DNA of 64,000 nt from Solicoccozyma terricola (Eukaryota; Basidiomycota; Tremellomycetes; Filobasidiales; Piskurozymaceae): positions 983,046 to 1,047,045 of the forward strand of contig BCLD01000008.1 in NCBI GenBank assembly GCA_001600875.1. The letters are read 5' to 3'. The stretch's first letter is position 1, and each line of letters starts with the position of its first letter. The notes beneath the pieces are model-generated. The model was not told the DNA's origin. It saw nothing but the letters and a program-made list of their open reading frames with translations, and searched no databases. This document shows, piece by piece, positions 47,335-59,250 of this stretch. The translations under genes and the position numbers were made by a program.

Positions 47335-50300
47335 CTATGCATAAAGTGCCGAAGGAGCCGCTTTTTGAGCAATGGTGATCTTATCGCCTGTATATAAGAG
47401 GTGAGATTAGTATTCGGATGTATTATGGCAACGGCGTACACCCACCGAGAGACAAAGCAATTCCCTGCGTCTTGGACCGTATTCTGACGTGACCTTGGAT
47501 GATGCCCTCCTCGGTCTTCTCGATGGACAAGTTTGCAAGAGCATCCTCGCCGAACAAGCTCCTGGCGCAAAGGTTGGCCGACAGGAAATCGCAGTCGCCG
47601 GACAGCGCCCCGTCAGGAGTCAGACAGGACATGTTGGTAGACTTCATGATGTGGTCAAGGTAGACTCGCAGGTCGCTGGAAAGAGTTTTAAGTGTCAATT
47701 GCAGAGCAAGAGAGGACAGCCAGAGCGGTACACACCTGATCCCGGTGTTGACGTTGACCTTGTTCTCCCACTCAAACTCTGTCCACATGCTGCGGAATTG
47801 CGCTTCGTTGACGTAGGCTGGCTTGATGTAGTCCATGATATCCACGTGTACGTCGTTGAGAACGATGTTGACGCTTGGATCAGTGCTGCCATGCTTGTCG
47901 TAGACCACGTTTCCAAAAATGACACCGGTTTCGGTTGACGACACCTGGAGAGGAGATTGTTAGAGAGGTGACTAGTAACGGTGTGCGGCATACTCACCTT
48001 GATGGTCGCCTTGATGTTGTGGAAGGCGTGTGGACCAAGGGTATGCGCAGCGGGTCGCTCTACCAGCTTGAGATCACCCAGAGTAGCAAAGTCGATTGTG
48101 AGATCCTGGAGCGTCTCGGCGGTCTGGTTGACAATGAGGACGTCTGATGGCCATGATAGTCAGCGCATCAGCGGGACCAGGGTCTCACGCAGTGACTTAC
48201 CGAGAACAATGTCGAACTGTTGGATGTTGACAAAGGCTTCCGCGTACACGGGATCGGAGAATCCTGTGAAAATCGACCGTCAACGTCTTGTGGCTTCGAC
48301 CGTGACCGAAGGAGAAACTCACCGGTCAGCTGCACTATCCGACTGAGCTTGGAGATAAAGTCATCCTTGATCTCTGCCGCGCCAGTCGCTCTCGACAAGT
48401 CAACCTCGAACTGTGCGTGGTGAGGGTGTTCAGCACGCGACATCAGGGGATGACCTTTTCCACACCCACATCATCCATGTCACCAGTAGCAGCCTTCTTG
48501 TTGAACTGCCTGAACGAGATGAGATCGTCGGCTTGAACAACCGTCGTCTTGCTCTCCTTGGCCTTTTTCTCAAGCGCCTTCTTCTCCTCGGTCGCTACCA
48601 TCTTGGCGTAGGCAGCCTTTGTGTCGTGCAGGAATATCTCCTTGACGGATGCCGACGCCTGCAACTTGGCCAGGGTTTCCACGCAGTTCATGATTCGCTC
48701 CTGGGAATCCTCGTCGATGGGGATGGCAGCAAACTTGGACTGCCCGACGCGGACGATTGAGATCATGATGAGCATGGCCTGTGGAGGGGAGAGTTAGCGT
48801 TTTGTATGAGCGGCAACGCAAGCCCACACACCTCGGCTTTGATGGCATTCACTCGCGACTGATCAGTCTCGGTGTCGGCATAACGGAGGACAAGCTTGGT
48901 AAGTGTCGTGGCCAAAACGGTGCCAGTGTAAAAGTCGCCACTGAGGATGAGAGCACGCAGTGGTGGCTTTGCAGCGGCCTTGACCTGCTCGAGGCGAGCT
49001 TGAGCGACGCTGCTCGTGTACACGGTTTCCGTGGCATATGTTCCGTCTGCGAGAACCCGAGTGGTAGTGACGGCTTTAGGGGCGGCATCGGCTTGCTTCT
49101 TCTCCTCTGGCTCGTCGGCTGCCTCGGCTTCGTCCAACAGACGCTGTTCCGCTGCAAGAATTGGGATCTCTCCGATGACCTTGCGGATTTCACGGAGGGC
49201 GTTTCGAATCCCTGTGGAGGGAAACGCGGTCAGATCGGACGCCAGCGATAGAGGGACGACATCCGAACCCACCGTCGGAACCCTCGCAGTACTCTCCAAC
49301 GATCCACAGAGCTCCTCGGAAGACTTTGCCCGACTTGATCTCGCTGAACGTGCTGACCAACTTTTCTGTAATCTCGTCGCGGAGCTTGGGGAACTTTTCA
49401 ACGACCTCGCTGTTTTTATCACACGTGGTTAGATCGCGCGCCCTCGTGGCTAATCGCACGCACTCACCGAACAAAGGCAATGACATCGACGGCGGACGGG
49501 TTGTTGGAGTCTCCGAGAAAGTCCATGAGAACATGTACAACGCTCGCCGCGACCTCGGAGAATTTGATAGCGCACGAGTGGATGCTTTGGATGAGGAGTT
49601 GGCGGTATTCCAGGTTCTGTGGGAGGAAGACGTTATGGATATGATCTCTGGCAACATATTGCACGCATCATACCTTGTCAAAGTCCTGTTCGAGGGTGTT
49701 TCGAAGCTGCTTCTTGAGGAAAAGGACCACCTCCTCGACGTTGCGACTGGTGACCATTTCGAGGGCGACGCTGATGGCCTTGCGCTTGACCTCCATATCG
49801 GGACTGTACGGGATGGTGTGGCGTCTCAGTAGCTGTTGAATTGCCTCTCAACTGTATACACACCTGTTCAACACCTTGAGGATATCCAACACGAACGAAT
49901 CCAAAACGTGCTCGTGCTTGGCTCGAAGAACATCGAATCTGTCAAGGACGATGAGCTTGACATTGTTGTCGGATTCCTTGACGATGAGGTCAACGAAAGC
50001 ACCGGCAGCAGCTGCGAGGTTTGCGTGGTCAACACCCCGATGTTCACCAGGCTCCGAGACCGACCTCTCACCTTTTACAGCCGCAGGATTTTGTGTCAAC
50101 GTGGTCAAGCTCAAAGCGGCTTCGTACTTTACCGCATGACTGGTCGCGTTCAACAACTCGAAGATGCATCGAATCCACTTGGCCTGATCGTTGGGCCGGC
50201 GGGGCGCTGTCAGTGAAGCGTGCGGCTCGTGCGATCGTGTCTGACGGCCCCCACGCACCTTGTTGCCTCCCTCGCCCCTCGCTTCCAGCCTGACCAATTC

Positions 50301-51532
50301 AATTACCGACATCTGCATCAATTCATCCATACCGCTCAATCCATCCAGCACGCTCAGTAGGTACCGGACGGCGAGAGGTTGAGCAATGTTGCAGAGCGTT
50401 ACAAAGGCGTTACGACGGCAGGTAGCGTCGGATTCCTGTTCGTAGCACGGGGTACCCGTCAGCGACGGTCCAAGACGTCACGTCAAAGCGTGATCACTCA
50501 CGGCAGCCAAAAACGTCTCGAGCAATTCAGGAGCGTCTGGGATCAAGTGCTCATGATCCTGGTAGATCGAGTAGACTGCGAAAACGGCATTCTTCCTGAC
50601 AAATGAATGACGGTGTTCCTGGTGGTTTCTGACGGGTCAGGGGGGGGGGGGGGATGAAGTAGGCTCCCGTCCGCGTCACACGCTCACCAAACAGCTTCGA
50701 ACGGTCGGTACCAAAGGCTCAAGCAGTTCTGCCTCCCTGACCTTTTGAAGGAATCGGAGGGTAGCTCCTCGAATGTACTCGTTGGGATGTTGCTGCGAGG
50801 GTCGGTGGTGATAAGCTTGCAGATTAGATCGAACGAAGGTTCTGTGAGGACTTACCAAATCATTTCGGATGGCATTGCTGTATGGGACGAAATGGCGTCA
50901 AGAAAAAGAGTGCGCCCGTGTTCATTTCCCGCACTCACCAAACCAAGATCATCTCCTGCTTCAGCTTGCCATTCTCATCGAGCTTGGGGCAGATTCTGAG
51001 TGTGTATGACAACCGCAGGTGGATGTAGAGATCAGTGATTACAGTTGTTTGCGGCAAGCCATGACTAGATGACTTACTCCCAATAGAAATGCAGCATCTT
51101 CTTGATTTGTTTGTTTCGAGATGGGAGGACGTATTGGATGATTGGCATCAGGAGCGATGGCTGTGTCGGGAGTTAGAGCAAGGGGTTTGAGATGTGAGAG
51201 TTGAACAACGACAGAATCAATCAGTAAACAGGTTCAATATCTTCCAACCATGCATGGTGACCACGTTGTTGATCGACCCTTTAATCCCGCAGTACGATCG
51301 TCCTACCAAACCACATCCTAAAGCACATGCCCGCTGCTCTCACCGAGACAATACCAGGCCTCGGCAAACTCACATATGTCTGCCCATTCAACGTTCCAAC
51401 AATGATCCTCCGCATCGTGTCCAACTTGACCTCATCCGTTCCCTTCTGCAGCGCATTCTTCAGATCTTGGGCCGAAGGCGAGTCGATGAGATCATCGTGA
51501 ATGATCGTGTAGCACGTCGATGAGGGCTCCAT
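47335..51532 (-). CDS. SEC26: Coatomer subunit beta (beta-COP)
   Basis: COPI coat subunit for Golgi-to-ER transport. The start is [20 protein letters not shown]. The HEAT trunk includes [20 protein letters not shown] followed by [13 protein letters not shown], then [20 protein letters not shown] and [19 protein letters not shown]. Further on come SSHLQ-type helices and the segment [20 protein letters not shown]. The C-terminal appendage includes [59 protein letters not shown] and [17 protein letters not shown], close to the animal C-terminus. More than a dozen exons are needed. One intron has a 14-base sense-strand C tract at 50640-50653. AP-3 delta and beta-COP, both coat subunits, are convergent neighbours; this may be chance. 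Confidence 0.93.
50640..50653 (-). repeat. C tract in a beta-COP intron
   Basis: Fourteen G on the plus strand, thus C on the sense strand, followed by TGACCC and an acceptor about 25 bases on. Confidence 0.85.
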
Positions 51533-52051
51533 GGTGTACGACTATTGGGTTGTGAAGGGGGCACGTCGATTGTCCGTCGATTGTCCGTCGTAACTCGGCG
51601 GCTCAGTGAGATCGGGAGCTTGCAAGGTGGGAAAGAACCGTGTCCTGCGCGGCGTCTCTGGGGGGGTAGGTAGGTACCTGTGCCGCCGAGGAGGTCGAGT
51701 AGAAGACGGATGCGTTGAGAGTGTCTGGGTTGACTGAAGCCAGTTGAACCATGCCATGCCATCGCGTACGTGCCACACGGACATAGGTGACGATGTCCGT
51801 GAGGCTGGACGGACATAAGACGGCTATGTCCGTGCTGCGGGACGGACATCTTCACTTTATGTCCGTCAGCCACACGGACATCTCCGCAATGTCCGTGCTT
51901 CATGGATTTCTGCTAACCCCCATGTCCGCTCCGTTTCCCCCGCTCCGAAGGGGAGATGGTGGTCGAGCAACGTCTATCCGTCACCATCCCTCTCCTCACA
52001 CCGTCTGTCTCCGCCCCGTCTTACCGTCTCACCGTCTCACCTCTCCTCGCG
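51533..52051. other. Divergent promoter between beta-COP and ATP synthase e
   Basis: 519 bases. Contains GATTGTCCGTC twice in tandem near 51572-51593, a seven-G run near 51660, and the dyad array at 51777-51929. No coding exon is supported. Confidence 0.55.
51777..51929. promoter_or_regulatory. Array of ACGGACAT / ATGTCCGT dyads
   Basis: ACGGACAT occurs at 51777, 51809, 51842 and 51874. Its exact reverse complement ATGTCCGT occurs at 51793, 51826, 51859 and 51889, always after 7 to 9 spacer bases. A ninth half-site (ATGTCCGC) is at 51922. The dyads repeat every 32-33 bases, about three helical turns. This could be a cluster of dimer binding sites or small hairpins. Because 33 bases is 11 codons, the array also reads as an 11-residue repeat (MSV...DGH) on the plus strand, so a decayed coding repeat is an alternative. 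Confidence 0.6.
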
Positions 52052-53074
52052 ATGGCCTCTTCCACCACCAACGTGAGTGTTTTCTCGACCAAGAGCAAGC
52101 CTAGATCCAACCACCCCCCATCCGCCGGTGTTGAACTTTCGGAAAACCACGGAGAAAAGTTCCATTGCACATGGGACGTGAGGTTGTTGGCGTTGTGAAC
52201 ACTGAAAAGCTGATCCTAGTCACATATGTACATCCACACAGGTCGTTCGGTACTCGGCACTGATCTTCGGTATCGCATATGGAGTCTTGCATCAGAGGAC
52301 GCTGCAGCGGAAGTTAGATGACGACAAGGTGAGTTGGTGAGGGTTTTGCCGACTCGAACGCGGGAGGTATGGGTTGGCAAACATTCTACGACTGGTTTGG
52401 CCGTGAACATGCAAGTTCATTACCTTGCGGCACACTCAATAGCAGTGAAGTCTTGGGCGCGCGCGGCTAGGAAAACATCTTGAGATCCCGGATGGGCAGA
52501 TCGCTAATCCCCCCCCCCTCCCCCCCGTCTTCTCTTCCTGGCTTCCTCCTTCCCAGGTCCACCACGCTGCTTCCCATCGCCAACACTTGATCGAACAAGC
52601 TCGTGAAGCTTACACCAAAAAGAAGATGGAGGAAGCTGCTGGTGTAGAAAAGAAGGGTGCTGGATGTGAGTGTGCGGCCGGCGGGTGATGGGACCTGTAG
52701 AACGGGTCAATGCGTACACAACATCTCGAGGGTTTGGTGGAAAAGTTGGGGTGGAGCGGCGGCGACGTTTGGTCTGGAAGACGGAATTGGAAAGCTGCGA
52801 ACAACCGTGTGGGGAATGGGTAAACACGAGACACCCGATTGACATCCAGACGAATTTCGGTTCATCTCGGTTGGATGGGTCCAACCGGCGTGCCTCATCG
52901 TAGTTTGGTCGATGTGACTCGCAAACCATGTCCGATTCTACGCAGCCGAGTCATGCTCTTCTAGACCGTCCCGCTGACCAACCCACCCCCCCCCATACAG
53001 TGATAACCGACCCAGAGGACCCGAAATTCGATCTCGAAGCCCTTGTCAACTCATGGGCCGAGGCAAAGGCATAA
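52052..53074 (+). CDS. ATP21: Mitochondrial F1Fo ATP synthase subunit e
   Basis: Small inner-membrane subunit needed for ATP synthase dimers and cristae. Four exons give about 90 residues: MASSTTN, then VVRYSALIFGIAYGVLHQRT with the single N-terminal helix including the GxxxG-like region (FGIAYG), LQRKLDDDK, VHHAASHRQHLIEQAREAYT then KKKMEEAAGVEKKGAG, and finally DPEDPKFDLEALVNSWAEAK. The length, the helix position and the charged coiled tail fit the family. The first intron is about 170 bases, long for this window. The second and third introns carry C tracts before their acceptors. There is no cleavable presequence, as usual for this subunit. Confidence 0.9.
52509..52526 (+). repeat. C tract in an ATP synthase e intron
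   Basis: Ten C, one T and seven C, followed by a CT-rich stretch up to the acceptor TTCCCAG. Confidence 0.8.
52986..52994 (+). repeat. C tract directly before an acceptor
   Basis: Nine C followed by ATACAG, the acceptor of the last ATP synthase e intron. Confidence 0.75.
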
Positions 53075-53341
53075 ATGGTAGCTTTGTAGATTCGACGAGG
53101 GACATCCTTACATGATCATACTGGGCTTTGTAGACGAAAATTACTATAGCTTGTTCAGCTCCCTTGCTAGACCGAGGGGAGGGGGGAGGGAGGCGGGGAG
53201 GGAATGATCCGATGGCATGGGTGGATGGATGCCATGATGTCACCATAGTCTGGTTATCCCTCAAAGCAGCTGATGCTCGTTGATGAAATCTGTAGAAGCG
53301 AGGCGAGGCGATGAGAGACACGCCGCCAACGAGGAGACCAT

Positions 53342-54699
53342 CTAGTACCCACCCTTCGTCACCTCAAACGCAAGGAATGTTGACGCGGCAGCCGGTACAC
53401 TCCTGATCAGAGATGGAGATATCCCTCTAAACAACGCGGATCTGCGGGGGGGAGGTTGGGGAGTGGGTTGACCAAGTCAGCTTGAGGGTTTGTCGGCTGT
53501 CGGCTTGGACCCGTCCGCGCGCACTCACACTCCTCCCTCCCTTACAATCGCACGCAACTCCCTCCCGACATAACCGATCACCGGTAGTCCTCCTGGCGTC
53601 GGAGGCTTACTCGCCAACTGCACACGACTTTTCACCACGTCTAGCGGGTAACATGCTAACCAGTATGATATTCCACCCATCGCACCGGAACTCATGTACG
53701 TGAGCATGCCGTCGCCGAGGAGATCGGGGCGAGAGAGGTGGCGTTTGGTGTATTCGTAGCCTGGGTGGGGCGGGGTAAGCGACGTTCGGATGAGATTTGG
53801 CCATTCTCACTCACCGGAATAGAACGCAGCATACGCTGGAATCTCTCGCAGGACCGTTACCTGTTGTCATTTCCGATAAGCACCGGTTGTCCTCCCTTTG
53901 CCGACTCGCCACCATCTCACCCAGTACCCTCTCATTATTCCATTCCTCAAGCCCCATTTCCTGTATTGATCCGCGACGACTGCTTTCAGACGTTTATCTT
54001 CCCTGCCTCCGTACTGTCGGTGGTGGAGGCTATGAGCACAATGACCAACCTCCAACCGCGGCAACGCCTCACTTGTCCCTGCATTTTGATCTTGAACAGC
54101 TCCACTGGACTAGCCAACACGGCATTGACTGCACCTGCTAGCCCACCCGCTGCAGCTGTTTGAGCTAATGATAACTCTGGGTATGGAGATATCACCCGTT
54201 TGGAAACCCCGTATGCTGTGAAGAGGAGGGAGTTGACGGCTGCGATGCCCATGAGCGGGGATGCCATGCCTGCGAGGGTGGGGGTGGGTGTTAGCGCGAG
54301 CGTATTCTGCCGGAATGATCCCGACTTACCCTTGTATAAAGCGAGTACACCCTCCTTGGCGACTGTTTGACGGAGGATGTCGATGTTGTTCTTGTATTTT
54401 CCTACAGCTGCAGTTTGCGCTCGCTGGGGGAGGTGGAATCGCGAGGTCAGTCAGAGATGGAGGAGGTAGTGGACGTTGGTACTCACCGTTTTCAGAGTAT
54501 CCAAAGGCTGCGGGATGTAGGTTAGTATCTGAACCCTCCGTGCAAGAGCTGCGTGCGGGGGATGACACACCTGCCCAACAAGAACCTGACATGCTCCACC
54601 GACGCTCCCTGCGACGAGCTCGACCTTGACATGCCCGCGCTGCGCTTGATCTGCTGCAGCTGCAGAGGATATCTCTCGGACATCCTGCATGTCTGCCAT
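53342..54699 (-). CDS. Mitochondrial carrier, carnitine/basic amino acid group (Crc1/Ymc1-like)
   Basis: Six-helix SLC25 inner-membrane carrier with three repeats. After a short N-terminus, repeat 1 has VELVAGSVGGACQVLVGQ spliced to PLDTLKT. Repeat 2 has AAAGGLAGAVNAVLASPVEL followed by FKIKMQGQ. Repeat 3 has MSSGAMGGISYWLACYPLDV followed by VKSRVQLA. All three carry the PX[DE]XX[KR]-type signature, with PVELFK as the variant in repeat 2. The segment REIPAYAAFYSGYEYTKRH and the last exon ALFRGISPSLIRSVPAAAST then FLAFEVTKGGY resemble acylcarnitine and Ymc-type carriers. The substrate is not fixed by what I can see. About eight exons. The final acceptor is preceded by seven C on the sense strand. 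Confidence 0.88.
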
Positions 54700-54906
54700 G
54701 GTGGGGGGAAGGGGGGAGGGGGGCCGTGGATGGGTGATGAGGTGAGGTCGGGATAGATGGTGGTTGACGGTGGAGGACATTTTTGTGAACAAACGCGTGA
54801 CGAATCACGCAATCGATCGAGCAGTGGTCATGGTGGATGGTGGAAGGTGGATGGTATATTCATACTATCAACATCTCATTATTCGTTGCAAGCACATCCC
54901 AGAAAC

Positions 54907-55311
54907 ATGCCAAAACTCTCCACCTCCCCTACTCTCCGCTATATCTCCAACTTCTTTGCGATAATCGCCATCGGCTTCGGCATCAACGCTCTACTCAACC
55001 CCGCATCCGCCCTCAGCTTCTTCGAGCTCGAGTACCCAACCTCTGGGCCGGCGAAGCGCATCGTGGACTTGCTACTGGTCGTCTATGGGATCAGGGATAT
55101 TTTTATGGGTCTGGCGATCCTTGCCGCGGGGTGGAGAGGAGGGAATAGGGTCCTGGGACTGATCGTCCTGGGTATGAGTTTCGTTGCATTTGGAGATGGG
55201 TATGCTTGTTTTGTCAATGGGAAGGGAGAGTGGAATCATTGGGGGTATGCGCCGGTTGCAGGGGTCGTTGGGTTGCTATTGTGTGGTTTGATGGATTCTG
55301 CTCGCGCGTGA
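54907..55311 (+). CDS. DUF4267 small integral membrane protein
   Basis: Intronless gene of 134 residues, one of the few without introns here. Four hydrophobic segments are visible: YISNFFAIIAIGFGINALLN, a second around RIVDLLLVVYGIRDIFMGLA, a third LGLIVLGMSFVAFGDGYACF and a fourth YAPVAGVVGLLLCGLMDSAR. The order and the YGIRD...G motif fit the DUF4267 family of fungal membrane proteins, whose function is unknown. An ATG with a good context (AAACATGCC) supports the start. It diverges from the mitochondrial carrier, with about 200 bases between starts, so the two may share a promoter. Confidence 0.85.
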   Translation: MPKLSTSPTLRYISNFFAIIAIGFGINALLNPASALSFFELEYPTSGPAKRIVDLLLVVYGIRDIFMGLAILAAGWRGGNRVLGLIVLGMSFVAFGDGYACFVNGKGEWNHWGYAPVAGVVGLLLCGLMDSARA

Positions 55312-55387
55312 GAGCGATATACGGCGCTCGCAAATAGGCAGCGGACGTTGGCGAGTAGATGAATGCTCCCAATCAAAATAGCTATTT

Positions 55388-55804
55388 CATTTTGCATTTG
55401 CCATCCCAGTGGGTGCAATCATTCCACCGCCTTCACTGATCGGAATTCTTCCAGTCGCAACATCCTTCAATGTCACTTTGATAAAACCGGAAGTCGCGAG
55501 GACTTGGAAGCTGATAAGTACTTTGCCGATTGACGTCGTGCCACGATACATGCCGTCCCAACGTTCTGTCCGTCAAAGCAGTTGTTGTTGAATCCCATGC
55601 CACCAAGGGTGGCCGTCAGGAGCCCCTTTTGCACTGTGTTTGCTTTACGCCCACCGTCCTTCTTAGTAACCCCCGCAAATATTCACTGCACTAGCTTGTC
55701 CGCTCCACCTCTTGCCTTGGCCAAAGCCTTCCCAGCCAATAGTATAAAAACCAGAAGAGCACAGTAGCCAACGCCATGAAGGCGATTGTGCTTGTTTCTG
55801 ACAT
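55388..55804 (-). pseudogene. Possible decayed small membrane or secreted protein gene
   Basis: Unrecognised. The minus strand has an ATG with a hydrophobic start (MSETSTIAFMALATVLFWFL). Across a possible GT-AG intron follows KKDGGRKANTVQKGLLTATL then GGMGFNNNCFDGQN, and then, one base out of frame, WDGMYRGTTSIGKVLISFQV and VTLKDVATGRIPISEGGG to a stop at 55388. The two segments look like parts of one beta-rich domain, with a single-base frameshift near 55580 and no splice site to explain it. A degraded gene or a sequencing error are both possible. Confidence 0.3.
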
Positions 55805-57267
55805 GTTCCTGGTGGTGAATAGCAGTAACCTCTCGATTCAACGACGCAGTAGGCAGTAGGGGGGCCACTTGATCCGCCGTCGTCGACACACCGAACGTGC
55901 GACGAGATTCGTTTCAGTGGTTGCTCTGAGGATGGTACAATGCCGGGGTGCGATAAAAGCGATAAGAGGTCAATAAGGCCTACACTGCGCAGATTTCCCA
56001 AGTCCTCGAGGAACAACGTACGCACAGTCGTGTGGGGGAATGCAAGTGGGGAGGTTCTGTCTCTATATGTTTTCTGTCCTCTTGAATCTCAACATTTGGA
56101 GGTCCTTAATCTGTCTTTCGGGAGTATAAGGATACCCCTGCCTTTTGAACCTATCCCTCGCTAAAACCACACGGAATGTATGGCCGGAAACGCTGTTTCA
56201 TGGGACCCCGCAGTATGGGTCGAATTGCAATCGATACGCATGAATGTGGTTGGCTGTGTTGTAATATGATATAGGTATAGAACTATCCTTCTCTATCTCA
56301 GTACAATGCACTCTATGACGCAGGGATGAGAAGGAGAGGATAGGGGGGGTTCCGAGGAGTTGAGATGAGAAAAGGGTTGGGGCGCTTCCTTCACAGTAAT
56401 AGGGGGGTGGCACATGTACACGCCATCCATCAACGTTCCTCCGTTCCACCTCCCCGTCGACGTCGACGGGTAGCGACCTGCCACGACCCATCTGGGTCTT
56501 ACACCCGCTCGCATCTGAGTATCACCGACCAAAGGGAGTCATGATCATACCCTACGGGGCGTCCCGGTCAAGACATGGACGAATGGGGATTGCAAGGATA
56601 CCTTTCGGCACCTTGGCAGACTGCCCGGATGCCAGAAGAGGTCCAAGAGGTCTTAGGACTTCATCACACTTCATCTACACATCATCACTTCACTTCATCA
56701 CCATCCGCACTCATCGACAAAGAGAGGCATACAGGCAAGGTCTGAATACTACCAGCACTGATCCCGAAAGAAGTCATCGCAGTGCTCTCGAACGATAGAT
56801 GCTAACGGAACAATCCTAAGCGCTACCTTACCGAGAAAGACCGGCACCCGACAGTTCCACATCGAGCTGGACTCCAGGAGAAGATCATTTGAACGTGGAG
56901 AGATCAGGACAGGAGACGGCTATTGGTCACTACTGGTTTCCTTGTTGTACGAATGATGCCGCACACGTCCAACCACAAGACGATCCAGGCAATCCAGTCG
57001 GTGACAAACCCAGGAACGTGGCAAGATGAGAAACGTTCGATGACGTTCTACATTCTTTCACGTCTAGCGAAGAAGAACGTTCGCCGTAACCTTGGCACAC
57101 ATGGGCTCCACTCAATGTGCACTCATGTTGCGCTTGCAAAGATGCGAAAGGCAAAACGCATATAGAGTCGGACACCGGCTCATCGACGAGTATCACAAAC
57201 TTGACTTCGTTTTTCACCGCCCGAGTGAACCACACCCTTTGACCTGCCGACCGTCTGTCCACCGACA
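55805..57267. other. Gene-poor stretch with one arm of a flanking repeat
   Basis: Apart from the repeat at 56192-56424, I see no supported coding exon. The 3' part is the promoter of the GDPD gene. Confidence 0.45.
56192..56424. repeat. Diverged direct repeat, upstream copy
   Basis: Blocks GCTGTTTCATSGGACCCCGC (56192 on), then AGTATGGGTC, GAATGTGGTTGGCTG and, farther on, GGGTGGCACATGTACACGCC match in order the copy at 59171-59250 beyond the GDPD gene. This copy holds about 140 extra bases between blocks. Confidence 0.7.
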
Positions 57268-58895
57268 ATGCTCGTTCATACCGTCTTAGCAGCTGCCACG
57301 TTTGCATCTGGAGCCTTCGCGGCCAGTATCCCGGCTAAGCGATGGGAATACCAGAAGTACTGGTCGCTGCAGGGTCATCGAGGTGGTCGTGGCGAGGCCA
57401 TCGAGAACACTCTTGTCAGCTTTGGCCAAGGAATCGTGGACGGTGTCACATTGTAAGCATCGCTATGAAATACAGATTGAAAGACGGCTTCGACTAATAT
57501 CGATGATACGTCGTTCAGCCTTGAGATGGACAATGGCATCACTGTTCGGTCAAACAGCATACATAACTAGCAGGGTTGTTCCACTGACGCATCTTCCTAT
57601 GTCACAGAAAGATGGCGTGGTAGTTATTTGGCACGATGAGGTGAGTCCCGACCTCACACGAAATCGCGGTAGCCAAGAAAGCTCATATCGTATGCTTGGA
57701 TTGGAACAGAACATCGATGGTACCAAGTGCCTGGACACCCAACCGGTGGTCCCCGACGACCCCGACTTTCCATACGTCGGAAAGTACATCGCGAACTTGA
57801 CCTTGGCTCAGGTCAAGACTCTGGACTGCGGATCCCAGCGACTGGCTGGATTTCCCCTCCAATTGACGGTCCCGGGAACCAAAATTGCCACCCTGCAGGA
57901 AATGTTTGACTTTGTCAAGGTGAGCTTTTGGAAGGCTCTAGGTACAGCAACGTGGCTCACCGACCTCGCTCTTTGGCCTTCAAAACAGTGTGCCACTGAC
58001 GAGCCGATCTTTTTCAACATTGAATCCAAAGTCGATGGTGACTTCCGTAATCTGACTCGCTCCCCGGAGGACTTTGTGAACGTGAGTCCTGGTCGGTTGA
58101 CTCCTCTCGCACCTCGTGTTTCCTGACATCTTCGCGAACCGCTCACACAGGCCCAGCTTGCTCTTTTCAAGTCCAATAACGTGGTCGACCGCGTAACATA
58201 CCAGGTAAGTATGCTGCGTGCAATATGATGCCGGAACTGTCAGTAATTCTTCTACTTCAGTCCTTCGACTGGCGAACTCTTATCCTCTCAAAGCAGATTC
58301 TCCCTGAGCTCCGCACTTCAGCCCTTTGTGACGATACCACCATCTACGCAAACCCCACTGTCTCAACTACTGGTAACCTTACAGTGCACGGCAAAGGACC
58401 GTCTAACTGGTTGGCCGGTATTGACATCGACAGCTTTGACGGAGCTACCGTCGCCGAGCGAGTCGGTGAGGGTGGTTTCCAGCTCGCATGACAAAAGGGT
58501 GGCCCGGCTGAGCAAATCGTTTCTCAACCCCAGTTCAAGCAGCTGCTTCCATCCATGCTGACATTATTAGCCCTGTTGGAACGGCTTATGCATCCCCCGC
58601 CACAGCCCTTGACCCAGAGCAAAAGGGTTGGATCGCCTTCACCAACCAGACCATGGTCGATGCTGCTCACAAAGTTGGTATGGCGGTTCAACCATGGACT
58701 CCAGACCGCCTCAATTTGATCAAGTACCTCCTTGATATCGGCGTGGACGGCATCATTACCGACTACCCTGCCTCGGTACGCCAATATTTGGAGCAGAGGG
58801 GCGGTTACAAGCTGGCTCCTAAGGGAGACATGAAGCGTGTGCAAAAGTGCTTGAAACAGCACAACCAGCTGGCTGCGACCAATACGACTATCTGA
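57268..58895 (+). CDS. Secreted glycerophosphodiester phosphodiesterase
   Basis: GDPD-family TIM-barrel enzyme that hydrolyses glycerophosphodiesters to glycerol-3-phosphate and an alcohol. A signal peptide is clear: MLVHTVLAAATFASGAFA followed by ASIP. The catalytic signature is LQGHRGGRGEAIENTLVSF, then FLEMDNGIT, VVIWHDE, and later EPIFFNIESKVDG, QSFDWRTLI, NWLAGIDID, VGMAVQPWTPDRLNLI and VDGIITDYPASVRQYL. His, Arg, Glu, Asp and the second His of the active site are all visible. Nine or so exons. Variant spacing resembles the fungal extracellular subfamily. The tail NTTI ends at 58895. Diverged direct repeats flank the gene, suggesting a local duplication or insertion event. Confidence 0.9.
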
Positions 58896-59170
58896 AAGAG
58901 GTCATAGCCGCGGCGGTCGGGGATGGAGGTAGTGGACAGGAAGATAATGAGGGCAGGACATGTCAATATTGTGATAGATCAGTATACTTTCAGGGACATT
59001 CACAACATTGCTGCCAGATTCACACCTCTTCATGCGGCCTCCAGTCCCCCAATCTACCTTCTTCATCGCAGTCCCTGACATGACGGCCGTCACCGTTGCC
59101 TTGTCAGGTGCTGGTCTTTCGGGTTCCGGGTGAGCGGTGGACGAGGAAAGCGATAGCAGATGACGAATGA

Positions 59171-59250
59171 GCTGTTTCATCGGACCCCGCAGTGTGGGTC
59201 AAATTGAATGTGTTTGGCTGCAATTAGGAGGGTAGCACATGTACACTCCG
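59171..59250. repeat. Diverged direct repeat, downstream copy
   Basis: Shorter copy of the sequence at 56192-56424, in the same orientation, lacking an internal segment of about 140 bases. Confidence 0.7.
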
